Of a stretch of 26,305 nt of DNA, positions 14,473 to 22,948 are shown piece by piece (positions within the stretch are counted from its first letter, which is position 1; every line of letters begins with the position of its first letter). The notes under the pieces were generated by a model. The model did no database searches. It was not told the DNA's origin and worked only from the letters and a program-made list of their open reading frames with translations. Both the position numbers and the translations under genes were made by a program. Source of the stretch: JACZWL01 sp046756445 (GTDB taxonomy: Bacteria; Pseudomonadota; Gammaproteobacteria; Steroidobacterales; Woeseiaceae); the NCBI GenBank assembly GCA_046756445.1, contig JBHHWI010000034.1, positions 1-26,305 of the forward strand. Direction: 5' to 3'.

Positions 14473-16141
14473 GCGCATCAAAGCCCGAAGTCGTCACCTG
14501 CGCGGCACACTCGTCGAGAGTCTGGAGGACCCGCTTACCGGCGCGATTGCCGAGGACGACACACAGCTGTCGAAATTCCATGGCGTCTACCAGCAGGATG
14601 ACCGCGACGTCCGCAACGAACGAAAGCGGCAGCGTCTCGAACCGGCGTACAGCTTCATGATCCGCGCGCGAGTGCCCGGCGGCCTGTGCACGACCCGGCA
14701 GTGGCTGAACATGGACGAGATCGCGAGAACGCGGGCTAACGGCACGATCCGTTTGACGACCCGACAGGCATTCCAGCTTCACGGCGTCATCAAGGGCGGC
14801 CTCAGGCCCGCCATCCGGGACATCAATCAGGCGATGATGGACACGCTGGCGGCCTGCGGGGACGTGAATCGAAACGTCATGTGTTCGCCGATGCCGCCTG
14901 TGTCGGAGCTGCACCGACAGGTCCAGGAACATGCGGAGTCGCTGAGTGAACTCCTGACCCCGGCGACGGGCGCCTATCACGAGATCTGGCTGGACGGCAG
15001 GAAACTGCCGGACACGGGAGCCGAGGTCGAGCCGATATACGGCGATACCTACCTGCCGCGCAAGTTCAAGACGGCATTCGTGGTGCCGCCGCAAAACGAT
15101 GTGGACGTTTATGCACAAGACCTCGGGTTCATCGCGATTACCGGGAACGGCAGTCTCCTCGGGTTCAACGTAACGGTCGGGGGCGGCATGGGCATGAGCC
15201 ACGGCGAGACGCAGACCTATCCGCGGCTTGCCGATGTGCTGGGATTTTGCACGGCGGATGAGGTCAATGCCGTCGCCGAAGCCATCGTCACCACGCAGCG
15301 CGATTACGGTGACCGCGGAAATCGCAAACATGCGCGCCTGAAATACACGATCGACGATCGTGGCCTGGACTGGTTCAGGACCGAGGTCGAGCGCCGCCTG
15401 GGTTGGCGGCTCGGGGAACCGCGCCCGTTCGCGTTCGTCGGCAACGGCGACCTGTACGGCTGGCAACAGTCGACAGACGGTCGCTGGCACTACACGCTGT
15501 TCGTGCAGAACGGCCGCATCGCCGATATCGGCGAGCGCCTGTTGATGACGGGCCTCCGAAGAATAGCGAGGCTGCACAAGGGCGATTTTCGGCTGACGCC
15601 GAATCAGAACCTGATCATCAGCAATGTCTCGGAGGTCGACAGGAAACGCATCACCGGATTGTTGCGGGTATTTCGTATCGAGAACAGCCAGCACGCGAGC
15701 CTGCTGCGACTGCACTCGATGGCCTGCGTTGCATTCCCGACCTGCGGCCTCGCGATGGCCGAAAGCGAGCGTTATCTGCCCTCACTGATCGACCGAATCG
15801 ACGAGCGGCTGGATGCGCACGGCATCGGCAACGAGGCGATTACGATCCGGATGACGGGCTGCCCGAACGGCTGTGCCCGGCCATACATCGCGGAAATCGG
15901 ACTGGTCGGCAAGGGCCCGGGTCATTACAACCTGTATCTCGGGGCGGGCTTCGCCGGCGAGCGCCTGAACAGCCTCTATCGCGAGAACATCGACGAGCAG
16001 GAAATCATCGAATCCCTCGATCCTTTGTTCGCACGCTTCGGCGCCGAGCGCGAAGACGGTGAACGATTCGGCGACTTCGCCGTCCGGATCGGGGCGGTGG
16101 CTCCCGTTTCTGCCGGCAGGGACTTTCACGATGCGGCGTGA
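14462..16141 (+). CDS. cysI: Assimilatory sulfite reductase (NADPH), hemoprotein subunit
   Basis: CysI carries the siroheme and [4Fe-4S] centre where sulfite is reduced by six electrons to sulfide. The protein is 559 residues, close to the roughly 570 of E. coli. The cluster cysteines are Cys422 and Cys428 (MACVAFPTCGLAMAE) and Cys467 and Cys471 (TGCPNGCARPY), the C-X5-C...C-X3-C pattern. Substrate/siroheme-binding basic residues lie in IRLTTRQAFQLHG (96-108). The gene overlaps cysJ by 11 bases at its 5' end and cysH by 11 bases at its 3' end, so all three are translationally coupled. Siroheme would come from CysG encoded a few genes downstream. Confidence 0.97.
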   Translation: MSIERIKARSRHLRGTLVESLEDPLTGAIAEDDTQLSKFHGVYQQDDRDVRNERKRQRLEPAYSFMIRARVPGGLCTTRQWLNMDEIARTRANGTIRLTTRQAFQLHGVIKGGLRPAIRDINQAMMDTLAACGDVNRNVMCSPMPPVSELHRQVQEHAESLSELLTPATGAYHEIWLDGRKLPDTGAEVEPIYGDTYLPRKFKTAFVVPPQNDVDVYAQDLGFIAITGNGSLLGFNVTVGGGMGMSHGETQTYPRLADVLGFCTADEVNAVAEAIVTTQRDYGDRGNRKHARLKYTIDDRGLDWFRTEVERRLGWRLGEPRPFAFVGNGDLYGWQQSTDGRWHYTLFVQNGRIADIGERLLMTGLRRIARLHKGDFRLTPNQNLIISNVSEVDRKRITGLLRVFRIENSQHASLLRLHSMACVAFPTCGLAMAESERYLPSLIDRIDERLDAHGIGNEAITIRMTGCPNGCARPYIAEIGLVGKGPGHYNLYLGAGFAGERLNSLYRENIDEQEIIESLDPLFARFGAEREDGERFGDFAVRIGAVAPVSAGRDFHDAA

Positions 16142-16880
16142 CCACGAGATCATCGAACTCGACGAGTCGCGAAGCCGGCGTGCCGCAGAACTCGTTTGCA
16201 ACCGCTCGCTGGAATCGATGTCGGCGGAGCAGAGGATAAGCTGGGCGCTGACCCACCTGCCGGGGAATCATGTCCTGAGTTCGAGTTTCGGCGCGCAGGC
16301 AGCAGTCATGCTGCACATGCTTTCCACACGGCGTCCGGATATACCCGTAATCGTCATCGATACGGGCTATCTGTTTCCCGAGACCTATCGCTTTATCGAC
16401 GAGCTGACCAGCACACTTCACCTGAACCTGAAGGTTGTTCGCCCCGTGCTGTCCAGCGCCTGGCAGGAGGCTCGTTTCGGGCGGCGCTGGGAAGCGGGCG
16501 TCAAAGGCATCGAGGCCTACAACCGCGATAACAAGGTCATGCCGATGGAACGCGCCCTGGAGGCGCTCGGTGTCGGTACCTGGTTCGCGGGCCTGAGAAG
16601 AAGCCAGTCGCCGAGCAGGCGGGACATCCCTGTGGTGGCGTCATCCGGCGAGCGCTGGAAAGTCCATCCCATCGCCGACTGGAACGACCGCGACGTATAT
16701 CGGTACCTGAAGGGGAACGACCTGCCGTATCACCCCTTGTGGGACAAGGGCTACGTCTCGATCGGCGACACTCACACGACACGGTCGCTGGCCGACGTAT
16801 CGAGCAGCGAGGAGACGAGATTCTTCGGCCTGACGAGAGAATGCGGCCTGCACGATATGGATTTCGGGCGATCGGCTTAG
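16131..16880 (+). CDS. cysH: Phosphoadenylyl-sulfate (PAPS) reductase
   Basis: CysH reduces PAPS to sulfite with thioredoxin or glutaredoxin as donor. From the ATG at 16131 the protein has 249 residues. Visible motifs are SSSFGAQAAVML (50-61, the PP-loop-like nucleotide site), DTGYLFPETY (77-86), AGLRRSQSPSR (153-163) and the catalytic ECGLH with Cys238 near the C-terminus. The paired CC motifs that hold an iron-sulfur cluster in APS reductases are absent, so this is a PAPS-type enzyme and an APS kinase is needed elsewhere. An upstream in-frame start at 16059 would overlap cysI by 83 bases; the ATG at 16131 has AGGGA eight bases upstream. Its stop overlaps the convergent cysB stop. Confidence 0.95.
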   Translation: MRRDHEIIELDESRSRRAAELVCNRSLESMSAEQRISWALTHLPGNHVLSSSFGAQAAVMLHMLSTRRPDIPVIVIDTGYLFPETYRFIDELTSTLHLNLKVVRPVLSSAWQEARFGRRWEAGVKGIEAYNRDNKVMPMERALEALGVGTWFAGLRRSQSPSRRDIPVVASSGERWKVHPIADWNDRDVYRYLKGNDLPYHPLWDKGYVSIGDTHTTRSLADVSSSEETRFFGLTRECGLHDMDFGRSA

Positions 16881-17887
16881 GCAGCAGCCGACAAATCGTC
16901 CGCGCAGCCGCCTCGGACAGGCAGCGTCGTGTCGCGGAACAGCAAATCGATTTCCTCCTGTTCCTGGGCTCTCGCGGCCTCGTCGATCTGCCGCGCGTCG
17001 ATGTGCGGCGCGAACAGCCTTATGAAGTCGAGCATGTATCGGCGCAGCACGGCGTCCCTGCGGAAACCGATCCAGGTCGTGCTGCGGGGAAACAGGCCCT
17101 CCGCATCGATCGCGGTGAGGTCTTCATTGTCTTCGCACTCGTGCGCCATGCTCGCCACGATGCCGACACCGAGTCCCATTCGGACGTAGGTCTTGATCAC
17201 ATCGGCGTCGCGTGCGGTAAAGACGACATCGGGTATCAGGTTCTGCTCTGCGAACGCCTTCTTGAGCGAGGACTCGCCGCCGAAACTGAAGACATAAGTC
17301 ACCAGGGGATGAACGGCGAGATCACCCAGGCTCAGTTTTCGATCAAGCGCCGCGAGTTCGTGGTCGTTCGGCACGAGAATCGTACGGTCCCAGCGATAGC
17401 TCGGTATCAGGAGGAGATCGCTGAACAGATGGTTCGATCCCGTGGCGATAGCGAAGTCGATTTCCCTGGCGGCAACCATGTCGGCGATCTGCTCCGACGT
17501 GCCCTGATGCAGGTTGAGGCTCACGCCCGGGTAAAGTTGTCTGAATGCCTTGACAACCTCGGGCAAGACATAACGCGCCTGAGTGTGGGTCGTGCCGATC
17601 GATAGAGTGCCTTCTTCTTCCTGGTAATAGTCCGATGCCAGGTTTCGAATGTTCTCGACCTCCTGCATGATCAGCCTGGCCCGATCGATGACCTGGTGAC
17701 CCGCAGCCGTAATACCTTCGAGGCTCTTTCCCTTGCGCGTAAACAGTTGCAGGCCGAGTTCTTCCTCCAGCAGCTTCAGCTGCTTGCTGACCCCCGGCTG
17801 AGACGTGTACAGGCGATCGGCGGCTGCCGTAATGTTCAGGCCGTTATCGACGATCGCGAGCAGGTACTTTAGCTGTTGTAATTTCAT
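16877..17887 (-). CDS. cysB: LysR-family transcriptional regulator CysB
   Basis: CysB activates sulfur assimilation genes in response to O- or N-acetylserine and is counteracted by sulfide or thiosulfate. From the ATG at 17885-17887 it has 336 residues, slightly longer than the 324 of E. coli. It starts with the typical CysB HTH (MKLQQLKYLLAIVDNGLNIT, then ADRLYTSQPGVSKQLKLLEE) and continues into the inducer-binding domain (IGTTHTQARYVLPEVVKAF, ATGSNHLF, LVTYVFSFGG). The extra length is a C-terminal tail (about 30 residues, EQEEIDLLF onward). The frame continues upstream to 18055, but the HTH start marks the true beginning. Convergent with cysH by four bases and divergent from cysG. Confidence 0.95.
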   Translation of the reverse strand: MKLQQLKYLLAIVDNGLNITAAADRLYTSQPGVSKQLKLLEEELGLQLFTRKGKSLEGITAAGHQVIDRARLIMQEVENIRNLASDYYQEEEGTLSIGTTHTQARYVLPEVVKAFRQLYPGVSLNLHQGTSEQIADMVAAREIDFAIATGSNHLFSDLLLIPSYRWDRTILVPNDHELAALDRKLSLGDLAVHPLVTYVFSFGGESSLKKAFAEQNLIPDVVFTARDADVIKTYVRMGLGVGIVASMAHECEDNEDLTAIDAEGLFPRSTTWIGFRRDAVLRRYMLDFIRLFAPHIDARQIDEAARAQEQEEIDLLFRDTTLPVRGGCADDLSAAA

Positions 17888-18164
17888 CGGACTCGGTCGT
17901 GTCCGTCCCCGTCCCCGTTGTTTATGCCGACCCGATCTAGGACAAGCTCGAAGGCCAAACGTTTCAGGCAACGCCGCTCTCCTGTCGCCGGCGTGGCCGG
18001 CTAGTATGCCGAGACCGAGACGTCTTGACAATTTTCCCAGTGAAAACCGGCACATAGATGCAAATGAAACATATAACGTACCGCTATAAGAGCAGAAACA
18101 TTCATTATTTTTTGAGCGGACACGCAGTCTATATATTGGTCAGCCTCGTTACGGGGCTGAATTC
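17888..18164. promoter_or_regulatory. Divergent cysB-cysG regulatory region
   Basis: This 277-base gap holds the 5' ends of both genes. The cysG-proximal half (about 18050-18140) is clearly AT-rich compared with its surroundings and contains two TATAA repeats 13 bases apart (18072-18076 and 18085-18089), one inside an ATAAC like that upstream of cysJ, and a TATATATT stretch at 18130-18137 that could serve as a -10 box. A CysB site is expected here from known biology, but I cannot fix its position. Confidence 0.4.
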
Positions 18165-19592
18165 GTGGACTACCTTCCCGCTTTTTTGAACATAAGAGAC
18201 AAAGCCTGCCTGCTGGTCGGTGGCGGAGTCGTCGCGTCGCGGAAGGCGGAGTCGTTGCTGGCCGCCGGCGCCAGGCTGACCGTCGTCGCGCCGGACATCG
18301 GTCCCGAGCTCGAGTCCCGGGCCGCCTCGGGACGGATCACTCATCTGCCCAGACGCTTCAGGATGGCCGACATGGAAGGTCACTGGCTGGTTGTCAATGC
18401 CAGCGATGACCCGGAGACCGGGCGCCGGGTGTTCGAGGCCGCCGCAGAGGCCCGGATCTTTTGCAACTCGGTCGATGATGTGGCGAACTGCAGTTACGTG
18501 ATGCCTGCGTTCGTCGATCGCAGTCCCGTGATCGTGGCGGTATCGAGCGGCGGCGCGGCTCCACTACTCGCGCGAAAGATTCGCGCGCAGATCGAGACGA
18601 TCCTGCCGAAACGCATCGGTCAGCTCGCCACCCTTGCCGGTGAATGGCGCGCGCGCGTAAAGAAACGAATTCGCGATTCTCTGGGCCGGCGGCGATTCTG
18701 GGAACAGGTATTCGATGGTCCGGTTCGCGACGAAGTGCTCGCCGGCCGCAGGCAATCGGCCCGGGAGATGATGGCGTCTCTGCTCGACCGGGGCACGCGC
18801 TCGATACGGAAGGACGGCGAGGTATGGCTCGTCGGCGCGGGTCCCGGCGACCCCGGCCTGTTGACGATACGGGCACTCGGGCTGATACAGCGCGCGGATG
18901 TCATCGTGCATGACCGGCTGGTCTCGAAAGAGATTCTGGCACTGGCAAGACGTGACGCCGGGACGATCCCGGTGGGGAAAACGCCGGGAGGCAAGTCAAC
19001 GACGCAGGAAGACATCAACGAATTGCTGATACGACTGGCTCGTGATGGCAAACGGATCTGCCGGCTCAAGGGCGGTGACCCGCTCATTTTCGGTCGCGGC
19101 GGCGAAGAGATGGATGCGCTGGAGCAAGCCGGCATTCGATTTCAGGTCGTTCCGGGTATCACCGCGGCGGCCGGCTGCGCGGCGTATGCCGGCATTCCGC
19201 TGACGCACCGGGACATGTCGCAATCGGTCGCCTTTCTGACCGCTCACGGCAAGGACTCCGTGGACCGGCTCGACTGGCGCTCACTGGCGCGGGACCGCCA
19301 GACCCTGGCGCTGTACATGGCCGTCCGTCGCTTCGGCGACATTCAGAGCCATCTGATCGGGCACGGCCGCGACCCGCAGACGCCGATAGCGATCGTCGAG
19401 CGTGGCACGACCGATCAACAGAGAGTCATACACGGCCGTCTGGATGAACTGAGCGGGCTTGCCGGGCGGTATGACATCGCCGCGCCCGCGATTCTGGTGA
19501 TCGGCGAGGTAGCAAAATTCGCGATGGGCCGGAACCGGTTCGAAGAACTGCCTGCCGGGCAGACAGCGCCGGCGCCTGCCGCGGCCTGCTGA
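18165..19592 (+). CDS. cysG: Siroheme synthase (trifunctional: methyltransferase, dehydrogenase, ferrochelatase)
   Basis: CysG makes siroheme from uroporphyrinogen III in three steps, supplying CysI. The 475-residue protein is a fusion. The N-terminal CysG-B part has an NAD-binding LLVGGGVVASRKAESLL (17-33), the catalytic Asp104 in NSVDDVANCSY and Ser128 in VSSGGAAPLLAR, both at the same numbers as in Salmonella CysG. The C-terminal SAM-dependent methyltransferase starts near residue 215 (VWLVGAGPGDPGLLT) and contains CRLKGGDPLIFGRGGEE and VPGITAAAGCAAYAGIPLTHR. The usual YMG near the SAM site reads YMA. The start is a GTG at 18165 with GGGG upstream; no better ATG exists before the conserved N-terminus. 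It lies divergent from cysB and 33 bases before cysK. Confidence 0.95.
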   Translation: MDYLPAFLNIRDKACLLVGGGVVASRKAESLLAAGARLTVVAPDIGPELESRAASGRITHLPRRFRMADMEGHWLVVNASDDPETGRRVFEAAAEARIFCNSVDDVANCSYVMPAFVDRSPVIVAVSSGGAAPLLARKIRAQIETILPKRIGQLATLAGEWRARVKKRIRDSLGRRRFWEQVFDGPVRDEVLAGRRQSAREMMASLLDRGTRSIRKDGEVWLVGAGPGDPGLLTIRALGLIQRADVIVHDRLVSKEILALARRDAGTIPVGKTPGGKSTTQEDINELLIRLARDGKRICRLKGGDPLIFGRGGEEMDALEQAGIRFQVVPGITAAAGCAAYAGIPLTHRDMSQSVAFLTAHGKDSVDRLDWRSLARDRQTLALYMAVRRFGDIQSHLIGHGRDPQTPIAIVERGTTDQQRVIHGRLDELSGLAGRYDIAAPAILVIGEVAKFAMGRNRFEELPAGQTAPAPAAAC

Positions 19593-19625
19593 TTTCAGGA
19601 CCGCTCATCTCACAGAGGACCCAAG

Positions 19626-20585
19626 ATGATCTACGACAACATTCTCGACACGATCGGCGATACCCCAATCGTCCGCCTTCATCGAATCGTTCCCGATCAT
19701 GTGGACATGTATGTAAAGGTGGAGTCATTCAACCCGATGGCGTCGGTCAAGGACCGGCTCGCGTTTGCCATCATCAATGACGCGGAGAACCGCGGACTGC
19801 TGAAGCCCGGTCAGACGGTTGTGGAAGCGACATCGGGGAATACCGGGATCGCGCTCGCGATGGTTTGCGCCGCGAAAGGCTATCCGTTCGTTGCCACCAT
19901 GGCCGATTCGTTTTCCGTCGAACGTCGAAAGATCATGCGCGGACTCGGCGCGAAAGTCATACTGACGCCGGCATCCGAAAGAGGCACCGGGATGGTCAGA
20001 AAAGCCGAGGAACTTGCGAAAGAGCACGGCTGGTTTCTGGCGCGGCAGTTCGAAAACCTGGCCAATCCGGAGTATCACCGCAACACGACGGGACCCGAGA
20101 TTCTCCGGGATTTCGCAGGCAGGCGGCTGGACTACTGGGTCACGGGCTACGGCACCGGCGGGACGATGACCGGCGCAGGTGAGGTCATCAAGCTCGCGCG
20201 GCCCGAGGTGACGATCGTCGCGACCGAGCCGGCCGGTGCGTCGCTGCTCGCCGGCGGCGACTGGAATCCGCACAAGATTCAGGGCTGGACGCCCGATTTC
20301 ATTCCCGACGTGCTGAATCGCAACGTATTCGATGCGCTCATTCCGGTCACGGACGACCACGCCATCGAAGTGTCGCGCCGGCTCGGCGCAGAAGAAGGCA
20401 TCTTCGTCGGCATCTCCTCCGGTGCCACCCTGGCGGCCGCCCTTCAGGCGGCCGAACACGCCGAAGAAGGCTCCGTGCTCCTGGCAATGTTGCCGGATAC
20501 CGGCGAGCGTTACCTGAGCACGCCGCTGTTCGACGGGGTCAACGAAGGGTCGGACCAGGAGTGGCTGGAAGCGGTCGCTGCCTGA
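19626..20585 (+). CDS. cysK: Cysteine synthase (O-acetylserine sulfhydrylase), CysK type
   Basis: This PLP enzyme joins sulfide to O-acetylserine to make cysteine. It is 319 residues, the normal length. The PLP lysine is Lys42 in MASVKDRLA, the substrate-binding loop is TSGNTG at 69-74, and the phosphate-binding loop is GYGTGGT at 174-180; ISSGA lies near the end of the chain (FVGISSGATLAAAL). An AGAGGA six bases before the ATG is a good ribosome binding site. It lies 33 bases after cysG and so probably shares its transcript. CysK rather than CysM is preferred from the MIYDNILDTIGDTPIVRL opening, but the two are close and the sequence alone does not fully exclude CysM. Confidence 0.92.
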   Translation: MIYDNILDTIGDTPIVRLHRIVPDHVDMYVKVESFNPMASVKDRLAFAIINDAENRGLLKPGQTVVEATSGNTGIALAMVCAAKGYPFVATMADSFSVERRKIMRGLGAKVILTPASERGTGMVRKAEELAKEHGWFLARQFENLANPEYHRNTTGPEILRDFAGRRLDYWVTGYGTGGTMTGAGEVIKLARPEVTIVATEPAGASLLAGGDWNPHKIQGWTPDFIPDVLNRNVFDALIPVTDDHAIEVSRRLGAEEGIFVGISSGATLAAALQAAEHAEEGSVLLAMLPDTGERYLSTPLFDGVNEGSDQEWLEAVAA

Positions 20586-20716
20586 ACCGACGGTAGCAGG
20601 CGTAATCCACTGAAAAAGAAGGAGGAATCACCTTCAGCTGAGACATGAGTCACAGCCGTCCCGGCGGTTGCGTGGCATGGTAGGTCAGAACCCGGATAAA
20701 AGGGAGCTGCCCGCCC

Positions 20717-22933
20717 GTGACCGCAGAGGTGCACAACTTCGCAACGAGAAAAAACATCGGCTCGGCCAAGGGACTGCTGCAGTCGCTGGTACCCCGGGCT
20801 CAGTGCTTCTGCTTTTACGATCTCTCACGTAGCTGTGTATGGAGCAGCGACGGCGTCGACGATTACGAGATCGACAATTACATAGCCGACCTGCCTGACG
20901 ACATCGTTGCGGGAATACTGCCTGATTCGAACCTGTTGCGGCGCACGCTGACCTCCGGACGGACACTGCTCGTATTACCGGTCTATGGCGAAACGGATGA
21001 CGGACTCGGCCTGCTGGTGACGGTGTTTTCGAAAAATGCAGGCAAGTCCTCCTGGTTTAATCCCAGTCTGCTGAAAAACATTCTGCTGCCCGCGGTGCAG
21101 GTCATCGGCGAGAGCCTGCGCCTCAATCAGGAGCTGGGCGAGGCGGCAGATCGGGCCGACGTTGCCGAGAGAGAACTCGAACTCGTCTACAAGGTCGATG
21201 AAAAGATTCACGGCGTGTCACGAAGCCACGCCGGCCTCGCGCAGCTGATCGGGCAAAGCGGCCGCTTTCTCGGAATCGCATACAGTGTTTTGCTCCTGCC
21301 CTCGAAGCGCATTCGGATCAGCGCCACGCACTCGAGCTGGAAGCATGTCAACAGGAAAGCGCTGGACAAGTACATCATCGAGCAATTGTTTCCGAAACTC
21401 GAAGGTCAGCGAACGCCGATGATTTTCGAAGTACCGCCTGTCGACGGTTCGGACAACGTTGCCGACCAGGGCTATCAGACGATGCTGTGCCCACTCATTG
21501 ACAAAGGCGGAAACATCGAGGGCGTGCTGGCGCAGCTCGCGCGCGTCAACAAAAAACCCTTCGACGCATGCCACATGCGATTCATGTCGCACATCGTACG
21601 CAAGATCGAATACGTCATCGAACAATCTTTCGATGTCATGACGGGACTCATGAACCGATCGGGGTTCGAGGCGCAACTACATGAATCGATGAAATCTCTG
21701 ATCGGCAACGAAGACCAGCACCAGATCATCTATTTCGATCTGGACAACCTTCAGCTCGTCAACGATACCTTCAGTCGCGAGGCCGGCGACGAAGTCATCG
21801 TACGTTTTTCGCAGATGCTCGAGGAGGAACTACCCGGTAACGCCGTTGCGACGCGTCTTACCGGCGACGACTTCGCGATTCTGCTGACGCACAGCACGGT
21901 CGAGGCAGCGCTCAACCTGACGACCGCCGTTCGCACCAAAGGAGAAATGCTTCGGTATCTGCAGGGAGACAAGTCTTTGCAGGTCACCGTCAGCATTGGC
22001 ATTTCGAGTTTTGATTCCAGGACGCCCGACATCGCGGACGCGTTGACGGCCGCGCGAATCGCCTGCGACGCCGCCAAGGATCACGGGCGCGACCGGGTGG
22101 AAGTGAATGACCAGGACAATCAAAGCATCATTCGTCGCTACGATGACATGCAGCTCGTCTCGGAGATTCAGCAGACGCTGGATGCCGATCGCTTCGAGCT
22201 GCAAGCCCAACCGATCGTGTCGTTGGCAGACAAGGACGACTTCGGTCGATTCGAGATCCTGCTGCGGATGAAAGACAGGAGGGGCAACAGGGTTTCGTCG
22301 GACGCCTTTTTCTCGGCTGCCGAACGATACCAGCTCATGCCGCAGATCGATCGATGGGTGGTTTCCACGACATTGTCCAAACTCGGCGAACACACGGAAT
22401 ACCTGGAGGGAGCGGAGGCGAGTTTTGCCATCAATCTGTCGGGCCAGTCCCTGGGGGACGACGAGATTCTCAAGTTCATCGAGGATGAGATCGAAAGCAG
22501 CGGCGTGCCGGCCGGCTCGCTTTGCTTCGAGGTGACGGAATCGGCGGCAGTCTCCAACCGGGAAAAGGCGCAGGCTTTTATCGACACACTGCGCAAGCGG
22601 GGATGCAAATTCTCGCTCGACGATTTCGGCGCGGGGTTGAGCTCGTTCGCCTACCTCAAGAATTTCAATGTCGATACTCTGAAGATCGATGGCAGTTTCA
22701 TCCGTGACATCACCGACAACAGGATTTCGGAGTCAATGGTGGCTGCTATCACGCAGGTAGCCAAAGTAATGAAACTCGAGACGGTGGCCGAGTATGTCGA
22801 AAGCAAAAAGACCAAGAACCTGATCACGAAGCTCGGCGTCGACTTCGCCCAGGGTCATGCCGTCGGCAAGCCCGTCGCTATCGACGAGGTTTTGAAAGGC
22901 CTGACCGAGCGAGAGCAGTCCTCGACCGCGTGA
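20717..22933 (+). CDS. GGDEF/EAL protein with degenerate GGDEF; probable c-di-GMP phosphodiesterase
   Basis: The 738-residue protein has no membrane segment. An N-terminal region (1-160) ends in a short coiled coil (LNQELGEAADRADVAERELE), a GAF-like region follows (about 165-300), then a GGDEF domain (305-465) and an EAL domain (475-730). The GGDEF active site reads TGDDF at 382-386, so diguanylate cyclase activity is doubtful, although DLDNLQLVND keeps an acidic pair. The EAL domain looks active: EIL at 513-515 keeps the glutamate, with NLSGQSL, FEVTES, SLDDFGAG, LKIDGSF, ETVAE and QGHAVGKP all in place. The GTG start at 20717 has AGGGAG ten bases upstream. The signal sensed by the GAF-like part is unknown. 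Confidence 0.9.
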   Translation: MTAEVHNFATRKNIGSAKGLLQSLVPRAQCFCFYDLSRSCVWSSDGVDDYEIDNYIADLPDDIVAGILPDSNLLRRTLTSGRTLLVLPVYGETDDGLGLLVTVFSKNAGKSSWFNPSLLKNILLPAVQVIGESLRLNQELGEAADRADVAERELELVYKVDEKIHGVSRSHAGLAQLIGQSGRFLGIAYSVLLLPSKRIRISATHSSWKHVNRKALDKYIIEQLFPKLEGQRTPMIFEVPPVDGSDNVADQGYQTMLCPLIDKGGNIEGVLAQLARVNKKPFDACHMRFMSHIVRKIEYVIEQSFDVMTGLMNRSGFEAQLHESMKSLIGNEDQHQIIYFDLDNLQLVNDTFSREAGDEVIVRFSQMLEEELPGNAVATRLTGDDFAILLTHSTVEAALNLTTAVRTKGEMLRYLQGDKSLQVTVSIGISSFDSRTPDIADALTAARIACDAAKDHGRDRVEVNDQDNQSIIRRYDDMQLVSEIQQTLDADRFELQAQPIVSLADKDDFGRFEILLRMKDRRGNRVSSDAFFSAAERYQLMPQIDRWVVSTTLSKLGEHTEYLEGAEASFAINLSGQSLGDDEILKFIEDEIESSGVPAGSLCFEVTESAAVSNREKAQAFIDTLRKRGCKFSLDDFGAGLSSFAYLKNFNVDTLKIDGSFIRDITDNRISESMVAAITQVAKVMKLETVAEYVESKKTKNLITKLGVDFAQGHAVGKPVAIDEVLKGLTEREQSSTA

Positions 22934-22948
22934 ATTCGGGCCAGGCGG

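Noticed and set aside
14126..15715. A 529-codon open frame on the minus strand across cysJ/cysI
   Set aside because: It lies opposite the strongly conserved end of cysJ and most of cysI. Long antisense frames are expected in GC-rich coding DNA.
20586..20716. A cyclic-di-GMP riboswitch upstream of the GGDEF/EAL gene
   Set aside because: The region has a GGTAGG-like string, but I cannot fit the conserved GEMM core or its paired helices. Apart from the AGGGAG ribosome binding site I see nothing definite here.
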